Assembly: GCA_027563935.2 (NCBI GenBank)
Contig: CM050450.1
Coordinates: 93,804,439-93,868,438 of the forward strand
Direction: 5' to 3'
Length of the DNA: 64,000 nucleotides
Source: Costus lasius
Taxonomy: Eukaryota > Streptophyta > Magnoliopsida > Zingiberales > Costaceae
Made by a program: the position numbers and the translations under genes. Below the pieces are notes generated by a model. It saw only the letters and a program-made list of their open reading frames with translations, did not search any database and had not been told where the DNA came from. Shown here piece after piece: positions 21,068 through 33,371 of this stretch; within the stretch, counting starts at the first letter, position 1; each line of letters starts with the position of its first letter.

Positions 21068-24000
21068 TGTAACATCCCACATACTTAACCCCAAGCAAAT
21101 AACACAATCTCAAAAGTAATAGGATGTTTCATATAAGATCGATCAAATGCTAGGTAAAACCGAGTTCAAGAAAAACACGATCTGAAAATTTTCAAAACTC
21201 CAAACACATAAAATCTTCGAATCACAAATCTCATAAATCACATAAAGGTACCTGCCACCACGCAATACGTGCACTAGACATATGCACGTTACAGTTGTAT
21301 CAAAACCGATTGCAAAAATACACATCAACTTCAATTTCAAAACAAATCCACAAAATCGATTTTATAAACTAATACCAAACACCGAAACCAGGCCGAAGCC
21401 CGCGGTGACACAAAAATCCAACTCAGTTAATTGCCACCATTTGGCAACACAAATTCACATAGTTCACATTGTTCACATCACATGGTTCACATAGTTCATA
21501 TAAATCATAAGTTTTAGCCACAACTGGCATCATAATCATAAACACATTAAGCATAATCACAGCATCCATATAATGCTAACTGCGCCCCTGCTCTACACCT
21601 GAAAATAGTGAGGGGTGAGCTACACAGCCCAGTGAGTGGATAGTCTAATTGACCATCCATAACATACTCTCAAAAACATATGCAGATTATTTTAAAAATC
21701 TTTAACAGGATATCATGTCAACACATAATAACAAATTCGATGCAAAAATCATATAAGCAGCCAAAAATATACACACCAACATATAATAACCTCAGGTTCT
21801 AGAGTTATACTCTAAACCAACTGAACACACATATTCTAAACCAACTAAACACACCATACTTAATTAACCTAGTTGTCCAGCATATTCACAAAGTGACCAA
21901 TATGGTCTAACCCGGCTTGGCCAAAGCACTGGGAGCTGCAAAATCTCGTGCAACACATAAACATGGACAGTGAATAGAATCAGGAGGTGGCCCCCGTCAG
22001 GTCACGACGTGGCACGCTGGTCTATCACGCCATAACATAAAACGAGAATAGAATCAGGAGGTGGCCCCCGTCAGGTCACGACGTGGCACGCTGGTCTATC
22101 ACGCCATAACATAAAACGAGAATAGAATCAGGAGGTGGCCCCCGTCAGGTCACGACGTGGCACGCTGGTCTATCACGCCATAACATAAAACGAGAATGAT
22201 GACATCAAGAGGTGGCCCCTGTCTGACCAAGACATGGCACTTTGGGTCTTATATCATTCCCAACACATAAAAGAGTAGTGACATCAAGAGGTGGCCCCTG
22301 TCTGACCAAGACATGGCACTTTGCGTCAAAACCCGTTCTCCCAAAAGGTTCCTACTGGACAACAGACACATCTTATTTCATATTTCACAAGGGTGGACAT
22401 ATTTCACAAAGGTCACATAAACGGACTCCTAAGTGTCAACTAGACTCTAGGATAGTCATCACAAAAAAAATCACATCGGGCAGGCTGAGCATCAACCCCC
22501 ATCACAATAATCATAATAGGCAGGCTGATCATCAACCCCCTCACATATCACAATACAGGGCTGAAATTCAGACCCTTAACATATCACATAAGGACTATCC
22601 CCTTGAGTTCATAGTTACACCTAGCCTTAGTCCTAACCATCACATGATCATCACAGATAATATTCGAAAACCCCATATCAACATAATTTTCGAAATTCAC
22701 ATAATCACATAATATTCATATTTCACATAATCACATAATGATCAACATAAAATTCCAAGGGTCACATAAACACTTAATATTTAACAATCACATAATTACA
22801 TAATATTAACAATCATATACTATGGTGTGGTCCTTAGATTTCATGCTGATTAGTTCAATCAAAACTTACTATGTTATCACCCAAATTTGTCTCAGACAAA
22901 AATACAAGTTACACCCACAAAGAACAGAAAATTAAAACAGGCATTCATAAAATCAGCATAAAATGTAAAACATATATTCTTATAATTTACTTTACAAATT
23001 ACCACAATTACCACAAATTACCATATGTAAACATGTTAAATACAATTATCAAATTTCGGTTTAACTACAATTAACAATGTTTCGGCTACAAAAATCATTG
23101 GTTTAATATTACTAAAATTCTTTATAAAATACCTAATTAACAAGAAATTCATGCTCAATGTTCAATGATTTAATACTACCAAAATACCTTAAATTTCATA
23201 CAAATTTCGGTTAAACAAACACCAAGATTAATTCGGTTTTTACAACAATTTACATGATATAAACCTTCTTGCAATTTTCGGTTTTTCACATGAAGAACAA
23301 CTAATGCCTTAAATTCAATTTTCATCATATAATTACCTTTGTCAAAATTCGGTTTTCATCATATAATCATCTTTACAAAAATTCGGTTTTCATCATAGTG
23401 AAATCTTGAATTTCGGTTTTAGCATGATAATGTTTCCAACAAACAAATGTCTCATCTAATACATCAATTAACACAAACAAATAGATAGCAATCACTTAGA
23501 CACTCCACTCACCTCTTAAATCGAAAATTCTCCACAAAAGAAATCGTCCAAAGCTTTTGAAGTCACCCAAAGGATCTCCAAGAATCGCCAAGAAAGTTTC
23601 ACCTCAAGGAAAATTCGTCAAGGGGAAGAAGATGAAGGAAGAACACCAAAAAATCGCCTCCAAGCTTTCCAAGAGTCGCCAAGTTCTTCCAAGCCGCCAC
23701 CTTAATTCTCTCAAGACTCCAAAATCGCCAATAATCTCACCCTAGTCGAATTTACCACTTAAACTTTGGGTTTCTAAATTTTAAACCCTATAACCCATTA
23801 ATTCCAATAGGTTTAACCCACTTAACTAATAATTTCGAATTTTCAAACCCAATTAGCTAATTCGAATTTTTATTCCAATATCCCATAGTTAACCAATTAA
23901 TTTAATTAACTTATCCAATAACCAATCACTTAACCGAAAATCCAATAAGAATTTAAGTTAACATCCAATAAGGATTAAATTAATTAACCATAGAGTATAA

Positions 24001-24302
24001 TTAATTAACCAATAAGGTCTAATTAATTAACTTAAAATTTGCAACCCAAAATCCTAATTAATTTATCACAAACAACCAATGATAATTTATCATAAATTAA
24101 CAGTCAATGATCAAACAAATAATCTCTAATTAATTTACAAAAAAATCAATAACCAAAAATCTCTAGTTAATTAACTATCAACCAATACATAAAAATATCA
24201 CAATCAATAATTTTATTTAAATCATGAACAAAATATCACGGTTACTGATTTTATTTAAATCCAAATAATGCTTACCAGAACTTAAGATCCTTGGATCTTA
24301 CA
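21068..24302 (-). repeat. Young Ty3 element, 3' LTR
   Basis: 3,235 bp, TGTAACATCCC...GGATCTTACA on the plus strand. It is AT-rich and includes a tandem block at 21972-22350 (three exact-looking 74-bp units and two diverged ones). Open frames inside (for example 22242-22712) recur identically in the other LTR only because the LTRs are near-identical; none resembles a known protein. Confidence 0.95.
21972..22350. repeat. Tandem repeats in the Ty3 LTR (74-bp unit)
   Basis: Units start at 21972, 22046 and 22120 with a period of 74 bp. Two diverged units follow from 22194 with a spacing of about 79 bp. All share a GAGGTGGCCCC / GTGGCAC or ATGGCAC pattern. The block is repeated in the other LTR at about 29713-30091. 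Confidence 0.9.
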
Positions 24303-24315
24303 TTCCTCCCTCCTT
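24303..24315 (-). other. Young Ty3 element polypurine tract
   Basis: On the minus strand AAGGAGGGAGGAA directly abuts the 3' LTR. Confidence 0.85.
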
Positions 24316-24331
24316 ATAGAGCTTTAGTCCT

Positions 24332-27300
24332 CTAAAGCTCAGCATCCATATCATCAAAGAGGTAAGCATAATTTTTCCTCATATCAGCTTCAGTCTCCCA
24401 AGTCGCTTCTTCAACCGACTGATGTCCCCAGATAACCTTTACCAAAGGTATAGTCTTGCTCCTCAGAACTTTATCCTTTCTATCCACAATCCGGAGAGGT
24501 CTTTCCTCAAAGGTTAAATCACTCTGAATCTGAAGAGGTTCCAACTCCAACACATGAGATGGATCAGGATAATATTTCCTCAAAGCAGAGACATGGAATA
24601 CATTATGCACATGATCCATAGCAGGAGGTAAAGCCAATCGGTAAGCCACTGGACCAACTCTCTCAACAATATCAAAAGGGCCTACAAACCTAGGGCTCAA
24701 CTTGCCCTTTTTGCCAAATCTCATAACACCCTTAGTAGGCGACACCTTCAGGAACACATGATCCCCTACCATAAACTCCAAAGGACGACGACGGTCATCA
24801 GCATAACTCTTCTGTCTGTCCCGAGCAATTTTCAGCTTATCCCGGATCTCTCTGACCTTATCAGTAGTCTCCTGGACTGCATCAGATCTCAAAATCATCC
24901 TGTCACCAGTTTCCTCCCAACACAAGGGAGTCCTACACCTTCTCCCATACAAAGCCTCATAAGGAGCCATCTGAATACTAGAGTGGAAACTATTATTATA
25001 AGTGAACTCTATCAAAGATAGATCCCGGTTCCACTCAGAACTCCAATCAACCACATAGGCTCTCAACAAATCTTCTAGAGTCTGTATAGTACGCTCTGTC
25101 TGGCCATCAGACTGAGGATGGTATGCTGTACTAAAACTCAACTTAGTACCCAAACCCTCCTGTAAACTCCTCCAAAATCTGGACAGAAATCGAGAATCCC
25201 TATCAGACACAATGTCAACTGGCACTCCATGTAGTCTGACTATCTCATCAATGTACAATCTGGCCAGTCTCTTTAAAGAATACGTCATCTTAATCGGAAG
25301 AAAATGGGCTGATTTGGTGAGTCTATCAACAATCACCCAAATAGCATCATGACCCAATCTGGTTCTGGGCAAACCACATACAAAATCCATACTGATGCAT
25401 TCCCACTTCCACTCAGGAATAGGAAGAGACTGCAACAAACCCCCAGGTTTCTGGTGTTCGGCCTTTATAGTCTGACAAGTCAAACACCTAGAGACAAAAT
25501 CAAGCACTTCTTTCTTCATACCCGGCCACCAAAAATTTTTCTTGAGGTCCTGATACATTTTAATCACGCCAGGATGTAGAGAATATTTGGAGTTATGGCT
25601 GTCCTCCAATATTTCTTTCCTCAAGCTCGGTTCCTCAGGGACACATACCCTTCCACGAAACCGCAGAATACCATCATCAGACAGGCTAAAATCCTGAACT
25701 GCGCCATCAACCAGATTATCCCTGATCTGAACTAATTTCGGATCTACAGACTGTTGATCTCTGATCTTCTGCAACAAAGCAGACTGTACTCTGAGAAAAG
25801 CCACATAACCAGTCTGAACTCTAGGAGAAATGCTGATCCTGAGATCTCCGAACTCCTGCAGTAACTGCCACTCACTGACCCGCAGTGCAGCTACTGAAGT
25901 AACTGGATGTCTGCTCAGTGCATCCGCTACTACATTGGCCTTTCCAGCCTGATACTGAATAGAGAAGTTATAATCTTTGATCAACTCCATCCATCTCCTC
26001 TGTCTCATGTTCAACTCCTTCTGAGTGAAGATATACTTAAGACTCTGGTGATCAGTAAACAGATCAAACTCTTGACCCAACAAATAATGACGCCATATCT
26101 TCAAAGCAAAGACTACGGCCGCCAACTCTAAATCATGAGTAGGATAGTTCAGTTCATACTCCTTCAGTTGTCTCGAAGCATAGGCTACCACAGAACCACT
26201 CTGCATCAAGACACAACCTAACCCTTTGCCAGAAGCATCTGTATAAACAGTAAACCTTTCCCCATCACTAGGAATAATGAGGATCGGTGTACTAGTCAAC
26301 CTTCTCTTCAGCTCCTGGAAGCTTTCTTCACACTTGTCATCCCAAATAAACTTGGTCTCCTTTCTGGTCAATTTAGTTAAAGGACCCGCCAGCTTGGAGA
26401 ATCCCTCAACAAATCGCCGGTAGTAACCTGCTAAACCCAGAAAACTCCTGATCTCAGTAGCACTAGTAGGTCTTCCCCAATCAAGAATGGCTTGCACTTT
26501 AACTGGATCCACAGACACCCCCTGACCAGAAATCACATGTCCAAGAAAACTGATCTTCTCTAGCCAGAACTCACACTTACTAGCCTTGGCATATAACCGA
26601 TTCTTCCTCAGAATCTCCAGTACTCTGCGCAAATCACTGACATGATCTGAGGTAGTCTGAGAGTACACCAATATATCGTCTATAAAGACCACCACACAAG
26701 AGTCAAGCAACTCATGGAATACCCTGTTCATCAAATCCATGAAGACAGCAGGTGCATTTGTCAGTCCAAAAGGCATAACTAAAAATTCGAAATGCCCATA
26801 CCTGGTCCTGAAAGCAGTCTTAAATATATCCTCATCCTTGACTCTAAGCTGATAATACCCTGATCTCAGATCAATTTTAGAGAACACTGTAGCTCCCTGT
26901 AATTGATCAAATAGATCATCAATTCTGGGAAGAGGATACTTATTCTTAATGGTCACTTGGTTCAACTGCCTGTAGTCTATACACATCCTCAGGGTTCCAT
27001 CCTTCTTCTTCACAAATAGCACTGGCGCTCCCCAGGGTGAAGCACTAGGCCGAATGTACCCTTTCTCTAGCAATTCCTCCAGTTGTTTCTTAAGCTCGGC
27101 CAACTCTGAAGTAGCCATACGGTAAGGAGCTCTGGAGATAGGTGCCGTACCTGGCGCCAACTCAATGCCAAACTCCACTTCTCTAACTGGTGGCAAACCT
27201 GAAAATTCCTCAGAGAATACATCAGGAAATTCTTTCACCACCGCCATCTGAGTCAAATCAGAAGTAGAATCCTCTTGCACCTTAACATGTGCAAGATACC

Positions 27301-28726
27301 CCTTGCATCCACTAGCAAGTAATTTCCTGGCCTGCAGGAAAGATATCACATGTGGTCCTTGGTCTGACACTAGACCTCTCACAAAAATCCGATTCCCATC
27401 AAGCATATTCAAAGTGATCACTTTCTCAAAGCAATCCACAGAGGCATGATGTGAAGACAACCAATCCATTCCTAGGATGACATCATAATCTTGCATGTTT
27501 AAGAGGATTAGATCTACCAGAAACTCATAACCCTCTACATGTACTACACAGTCAGTACAAATAGTATCTGTAGATAACGACTTTCCTAAGGGAGTACTCA
27601 CAGACACAGCATAGTTCATCACCTTAGGTATCACAGGTAAACATGCAGCAAACTTAACAGATACAAAAGATAAATTTGCACCAGGGTCAAATAATATGCG
27701 AGCTAACTGATCAAATACAAATAATGTACCTTCCACAACGGATCGGGAAGCTCGTGTATCCTTCTCAGCCACAGCATACACTCGGGTCTGGACTGTAGGC
27801 TTATCTGCGCCTCTAGGCTGTATCTCAGGTTCTTTGCAGTCCTTAGCCATATGCCCTGGTTTCTTACACCTGAAGCATACACCATTCTTCCTATGACAGT
27901 CTTTCACCAGATGTCCCCTGAGCCCACAATAACTGCAAGTCCCGTTCTCAGTGTTACTGTTTCTTACATCCCTGGCACCCCTGAACTGTTGCGGTGCATC
28001 CCTGGACCGCTGTGGTGCCTTGTAAGAGTAAGGCCTATACCTACTCTTCTTGTAATCCTTATGCCTAGGGTACTTCTTACCCTTGCCGCCACTGCCATAC
28101 TGAGGAACCGCCGCCTCAGCTGCAGGAACCACTGCCTCGGCAACATGAGAATTCCTCTCAGCTATGTATCTCTCAATGGTGCGTGTTCGCCCAACAGTCT
28201 CAACATAGGTCTCCAAATGTTGAGCACCAACCTGCTCTCTAATGTCCCATCTGAGACCTCTGAGAAACTTAGTAGCTCTCCTCTTTTCAGTGTTTATCAG
28301 ATGAGGAGCATACTTTCCCAATTTCGTGAACTGTAGCTCATACTGGTCCACTGTCATATCACCCTGCTCCAGGTGAATAAATTCCACCTCTCGGTCCTCA
28401 ACCAAGCTATCTGGGAAGTACTTCTCGTTAAATCGAGACAAGAAGTAAGGCCAATCTACAGTCTCATGTCTTTCTTCGGCAAGTCTCACTACGCCCTTCC
28501 ACCACTCATCTGCGTCAGCACGCATCATATAGGTGGCCAGACATAACTTATCCTCATCCGAGCAGCGCATGACTTGGAAAATCTTTTCCAAACACAACTG
28601 CCAGTTCTCAGCATTACATACTTCTGAGCCCCCATAAAAAGAACTAGGACCCAGTTTCTGGAATTCACTCACAAGCGAGGCATAGCGCTTGTGACACACA
28701 CATACCACAGTCAGGAAAACAAACAT
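24332..28726 (-). CDS. Young Ty3 element gag-pol polyprotein (1,464 aa), intact
   Basis: One open frame with no lesion. Domains in order: Gag (residues about 20-200, with ADEWW); two CCHC knuckles (264-277, 284-297); protease with DPGA (Asp347), where Pro replaces the commoner Ser or Thr; reverse transcriptase with KIDLRSG (Asp619) and FIDD (681-684); RNase H (Asp830, Glu867, Asp892, and a later ADALSR); integrase with an HHCC finger (His1044, His1051, Cys1081, Cys1084) and the D,D35E triad (Asp1114, Asp1175, Glu1211); then a chromodomain-like tail (about 1405-1464) with EEATWE. The order, with integrase last, is the Ty3 order. The start at 28726 lies only about 68 nt after the primer site and begins with a hydrophobic [10 protein letters not shown] stretch that does not look like Gag, so a later start is possible. 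Confidence 0.95.
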   Translation of the reverse strand: MFVFLTVVCVCHKRYASLVSEFQKLGPSSFYGGSEVCNAENWQLCLEKIFQVMRCSDEDKLCLATYMMRADADEWWKGVVRLAEERHETVDWPYFLSRFNEKYFPDSLVEDREVEFIHLEQGDMTVDQYELQFTKLGKYAPHLINTEKRRATKFLRGLRWDIREQVGAQHLETYVETVGRTRTIERYIAERNSHVAEAVVPAAEAAVPQYGSGGKGKKYPRHKDYKKSRYRPYSYKAPQRSRDAPQQFRGARDVRNSNTENGTCSYCGLRGHLVKDCHRKNGVCFRCKKPGHMAKDCKEPEIQPRGADKPTVQTRVYAVAEKDTRASRSVVEGTLFVFDQLARILFDPGANLSFVSVKFAACLPVIPKVMNYAVSVSTPLGKSLSTDTICTDCVVHVEGYEFLVDLILLNMQDYDVILGMDWLSSHHASVDCFEKVITLNMLDGNRIFVRGLVSDQGPHVISFLQARKLLASGCKGYLAHVKVQEDSTSDLTQMAVVKEFPDVFSEEFSGLPPVREVEFGIELAPGTAPISRAPYRMATSELAELKKQLEELLEKGYIRPSASPWGAPVLFVKKKDGTLRMCIDYRQLNQVTIKNKYPLPRIDDLFDQLQGATVFSKIDLRSGYYQLRVKDEDIFKTAFRTRYGHFEFLVMPFGLTNAPAVFMDLMNRVFHELLDSCVVVFIDDILVYSQTTSDHVSDLRRVLEILRKNRLYAKASKCEFWLEKISFLGHVISGQGVSVDPVKVQAILDWGRPTSATEIRSFLGLAGYYRRFVEGFSKLAGPLTKLTRKETKFIWDDKCEESFQELKRRLTSTPILIIPSDGERFTVYTDASGKGLGCVLMQSGSVVAYASRQLKEYELNYPTHDLELAAVVFALKIWRHYLLGQEFDLFTDHQSLKYIFTQKELNMRQRRWMELIKDYNFSIQYQAGKANVVADALSRHPVTSVAALRVSEWQLLQEFGDLRISISPRVQTGYVAFLRVQSALLQKIRDQQSVDPKLVQIRDNLVDGAVQDFSLSDDGILRFRGRVCVPEEPSLRKEILEDSHNSKYSLHPGVIKMYQDLKKNFWWPGMKKEVLDFVSRCLTCQTIKAEHQKPGGLLQSLPIPEWKWECISMDFVCGLPRTRLGHDAIWVIVDRLTKSAHFLPIKMTYSLKRLARLYIDEIVRLHGVPVDIVSDRDSRFLSRFWRSLQEGLGTKLSFSTAYHPQSDGQTERTIQTLEDLLRAYVVDWSSEWNRDLSLIEFTYNNSFHSSIQMAPYEALYGRRCRTPLCWEETGDRMILRSDAVQETTDKVREIRDKLKIARDRQKSYADDRRRPLEFMVGDHVFLKVSPTKGVMRFGKKGKLSPRFVGPFDIVERVGPVAYRLALPPAMDHVHNVFHVSALRKYYPDPSHVLELEPLQIQSDLTFEERPLRIVDRKDKVLRSKTIPLVKVIWGHQSVEEATWETEADMRKNYAYLFDDMDAEL

Positions 28727-28793
28727 AAACCTATCCGGTGTCTAGCAATACACAAACATGTTTTCCCCCAAACTAAGTTTTAGCTAGCCAACT

Positions 28794-28805
28794 CCTCTGA
28801 TACCA
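28794..28805 (-). other. Young Ty3 element primer-binding site
   Basis: The minus strand reads TGGTATCAGAGG, matching the initiator tRNA-Met primer sequence in the first 11 bases. It sits 3 bases from the 5' LTR. Confidence 0.85.
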
Positions 28806-28808
28806 TTC

Positions 28809-31800
28809 TGTAACATCCCACATACTTAACCCCAAGCAAATAACACAATCTCAAAAGTAATAGGATGTTTCATATAAGATCGATCAAATGCTAGGTAAAA
28901 CCGAGTTCAAGAAAAACACGATCTGAAAATTTTCAAAACTCCAAACACATAAAATCTTCGAATCACAAATCTCATAAATCACATAAAGGTACCTGCCACC
29001 ACGCAATACGTGCACTAGACATATGCACGTTACAGTTGTATCAAAACCGATTGCAAAAATACACATCAACTTCAATTTCAAAACAAATCCACAAAATCGA
29101 TTTTATAAACTAATACCAAACACCGAAACCAGGCCGAAGCCCGCGGTGACACAAAAATCCAACTCAGTTAATTGCCACCATCTGGCAACACAAATTCACA
29201 TAGTTCACATTGTTCACATCACATGGTTCACATAGTTCATATAAATCATAAGTTTTAGCCACAACTGGCATCATAATCATAAACACATTAAGCATAATCA
29301 CAGCATCCATATAATGCTAACTGCGCCCCTGCTCTACACCTGAAAATAGTGAGGGGTGAGCTACACAGCCCAGTGAGTGGATAGTCTAATTGACCATCCA
29401 TAACATACTCTCAAAAACATATGCAGATTATTTTAAAAATCTTTAACAGGATATCATGTCAACACATAATAACAAATTCGATGCAAAAATCATATAAGCA
29501 GCCAAAAATATACACACCAACATATAATAACCTCAGGTTCTAGAGTTATACTCTAAACCAACTGAACACACATATTCTAAACCAACTAAACACACCATAC
29601 TTAATTAACCTAGTTGTCCAGCATATTCACAAAGTGACCAATATGGTCTAACCCGGCTTGGCCAAAGCACTGGGAGCTGCAAAATCTCGTGCAACACATA
29701 AACATGGACAGTGAATAGAATCAGGAGGTGGCCCCCGTCAGGTCACGACGTGGCACGCTGGTCTATCACGCCATAACATAAAACGAGAATAGAATCAGGA
29801 GGTGGCCCCCGTCAGGTCACGACGTGGCACGCTGGTCTATCACGCCATAACATAAAACGAGAATAGAATCAGGAGGTGGCCCCCGTCAGGTCACGACGTG
29901 GCACGCTGGTCTATCACGCCATAACATAAAACGAGAATGATGACATCAAGAGGTGGCCCCTGTCTGACCAAGACATGGCACTTTGGGTCTTATATCATTC
30001 CCAACACATAAAAGAGTAGTGACATCAAGAGGTGGCCCCTGTCTGACCAAGACATGGCACTTTGCGTCAAAACCCGTTCTCCCAAAAGGTTCCTACTGGA
30101 CAACAGACACATCTTATTTCATATTTCACAAGGGTGGACATATTTCACAAAGGTCACATAAACGGACTCCTAAGTGTCAACTAGACTCTAGGATAGTCAT
30201 CACAAAAAAAATCACATCGGGCAGGCTGAGCATCAACCCCCATCACAATAATCATAATAGGCAGGCTGATCATCAACCCCCTCACATATCACAATACAGG
30301 GCTGAAATTCAGACCCTTAACATATCACATAAGGACTATCCCCTTGAGTTCATAGTTACACCTAGCCTTAGTCCTAACCATCACATGATCATCACAGATA
30401 ATATTCGAAAACCCCATATCAACATAATTTTCGAAATTCACATAATCACATAATATTCATATTTCACATAATCACATAATGATCAACATAAAATTCCAAG
30501 GGTCACATAAACACTTAATATTTAACAATCACATAATTACATAATATTAACAATCATATACTATGGTGTGGTCCTTAGATTTCATGCTGATTAGTTCAAT
30601 CAAAACTTACTATGTTATCACCCAAATTTGTCTCAGACAAAAATACAAGTTACACCCACAAAGAACAGAAAATTAAAACAGGCATTCATAAAATCAGCAT
30701 AAAATGTAAAACATATATTCTTATAATTTACTTTACAAATTACCACAATTACCACAAATTACCATATGTAAACATGTTAAATACAATTATCAAATTTCGG
30801 TTTAACTACAATTAACAATGTTTCGGCTACAAAAATCATTGGTTTAATATTACTAAAATTCTTTATAAAATACCTAATTAACAAGAAATTCATGCTCAAT
30901 GTTCAATGATTTAATACTACCAAAATACCTTAAATTTCATACAAATTTCGGTTAAACAAACACCAAGATTAATTCGGTTTTTACAACAATTTACATGATA
31001 TAAACCTTCTTGCAATTTTCGGTTTTTCACATGAAGAACAACTAATGCCTTAAATTCAATTTTCATCATATAATTACCTTTGTCAAAATTCGGTTTTCAT
31101 CATATAATCATCTTTACAAAAATTCGGTTTTCATCATAGTGAAATCTTGAATTTCGGTTTTAGCATGATAATGTTTCCAACAAACAAATGTCTCATCTAA
31201 TACATCAATTAACACAAACAAATAGATAGCAATCACTTAGACACTCCACTCACCTCTTAAATCGAAAATTCTCCACAAAAGAAATCGTCCAAAGCTTTTG
31301 AAGTCACCCAAAGGATCTCCAAGAATCGCCAAGAAAGTTTCACCTCAAGGAAAATTCGTCAAGGGGAAGAAGATGAAGGAAGAACACCAAAAAATCGCCT
31401 CCAAGCTTTCCAAGAGTCGCCAAGTTCTTCCAAGCCGCCACCTTAATTCTCTCAAGACTCCAAAATCGCCAATAATCTCACCCTAGTCGAATTTACCACT
31501 TAAACTTTGGGTTTCTAAATTTTAAACCCTATAACCCATTAATTCCAATAGGTTTAACCCACTTAACTAATAATTTCGAATTTTCAAACCCAATTAGCTA
31601 ATTCGAATTTTTATTCCAATATCCCATAGTTAACCAATTAATTTAATTAACTTATCCAATAACCAATCACTTAACCGAAAATCCAATAAGAATTTAAGTT
31701 AACATCCAATAAGGATTAAATTAATTAACCATAGAGTATAATTAATTAACCAATAAGGTCTAATTAATTAACTTAAAATTTGCAACCCAAAATCCTAATT

Positions 31801-32043
31801 AATTTATCACAAACAACCAATGATAATTTATCATAAATTAACAGTCAATGATCAAACAAATAATCTCTAATTAATTTACAAAAAAATCAATAACCAAAAA
31901 TCTCTAGTTAATTAACTATCAACCAATACATAAAAATATCACAATCAATAATTTTATTTAAATCATGAACAAAATATCACGGTTACTGATTTTATTTAAA
32001 TCCAAATAATGCTTACCAGAACTTAAGATCCTTGGATCTTACA
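28809..32043 (-). repeat. Young Ty3 element, 5' LTR
   Basis: 3,235 bp, the same length as the 3' LTR and at a constant offset of 7,741 bp with no indel; one base differs in my reading. The 74-bp tandem block lies at about 29713-30091. Confidence 0.95.
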
Positions 32044-33351
32044 GAAGTGAGTAACCTCTTTGGCGTTTTGGCGTTTTTTGAGAAGAGGCGTTGATGACTT
32101 ACCATAAATGGAAGCCATGCGCCTTCATGATCTCATAACCGACGCCTTCATGACTTGAACCATGCGTTCACACATGTGAACCGGTTCAAATTGGTTTGGT
32201 TCAAAATTGGTTTGGTTCAAAAACCAATTAACCCAAGCCACTTGGTCTAGATCATATCAAACCCTAAGGCTCCAGATCTAACCGTTCATCTCCTGATGCT
32301 TCTGATCTCACCGATCTAGCATCAACTCTCTCGATCGAAGCTTACCGATCTCAAGCCCTTATCAATCAAACATGATCAGACCAGATCTCACTTACAATCA
32401 GAGATTAAATCCCTTTAAACTGAACCCAAACAATTCAGTCCACACGATCTGACTTAAAGAAGCCATATCATCAAATTGTGCGACCCTGAGGGTTTCCTTT
32501 AAATGTCGGTAACGATAACTTACGTTATCACGATCAGTGAGGGGTATCTAGCAACACATCACTATCTCCCGATATAAAGGAAAGAGTCTTCCAAGACTAC
32601 TCCCAAACCACAGCACAAGTGTGAATTCACTTCACGAGGCATACATGTTTCCTTTGCCACTGGATGTTCTTATTAGACAAGCGTGTCAAGCTTGTAGCTC
32701 CAATATGATGAGCATGATTAGATCAGATGAACATAGTCACCTGGGTATGGCCATACACTATCTCAATCATCTCATTTAGGGGGGCCCCTTTAGAACATCA
32801 CACTCCTTAAACAAGGAGACGGCAATCCTATATCTATCACTAGTGTCCTAACCTGACTCATGATCATTATCCAAGATAGTCTATAACCATTATGTTTCAA
32901 ATGATATTGAACTACCTCAAAACAATGACAATCATCATTTAGAAACACAAGTGATCTCAAGTCAGAGGACATGTGCCACTTGATGCAAACAAGGATTATT
33001 CACATTGTGACAAGCAATTGAATATCCTAGTAGGGTCTGTCCAGTACATCCAATGTACCCACGAGTCTACATCTTATTCCATGCTCGAAGCATCCTATAA
33101 GATTAGAACACATATTAGTCTCAATCATATCAAGGCTGTCTCATGTTCACCAAGATATCTCGACTAAGGACATTACAGCCTGTTAGCCTAGCTGAACAGC
33201 ATTGAGACATTATTCAGAAGCACACTTATTGCAGCAGACAATGTAACATACTGAATAACAACCATTGCCTTTATAAACATAAGAGTTTATATACATGATA
33301 CTGATAGAATCCCAAGGCCTCAAACATTAGCCTTAAGGGCATACCCCAACA
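32044..33351 (-). repeat. Copia D 3' LTR, right piece
   Basis: It resumes after the Ty3 element with the repeated GAAGT and ends CATACCCCAACA before the tract. Without the insertion and one TSD copy the LTR is about 1,682 bp. The hairpin lies at 32514-32529. Confidence 0.92.
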
Positions 33352-33371
33352 ATCTCTCACTTGCACTTAAT

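Larger units (their letters stand above)
21068..32043 (-). mobile_element. Young full-length chromovirus-type Ty3 element (10,976 bp)
   Basis: Two 3,235-bp LTRs flank a compact 4,506-bp interior with a tRNA-Met-type primer site, one gag-pol frame and a polypurine tract. The TSD is GAAGT at 21063-21067 and 32044-32048. Reading the two LTRs against each other I found a single substitution (near 21441 / 29182), so insertion is very recent. The integrase C-terminus carries a chromodomain-like ATWE stretch, which with the long LTRs points to the Tekay/Del branch (inference). It is inserted in copia D's LTR and is the youngest layer seen. Autonomy is plausible, since all enzymatic domains are present. 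Confidence 0.95.

Noticed and set aside
21972..22350. CRISPR-like array
   Set aside because: Units are direct tandem copies without unique spacers, inside a plant LTR.
22242..22712. 156-codon frame in the Ty3 LTR, present identically at 29983-30453
   Set aside because: Identity is explained by LTR duplication in one very recent insertion; composition is low-complexity and no domain is seen.
27851..28336. 161-codon plus-strand frame
   Set aside because: Antisense shadow of the Ty3 Gag coding region.
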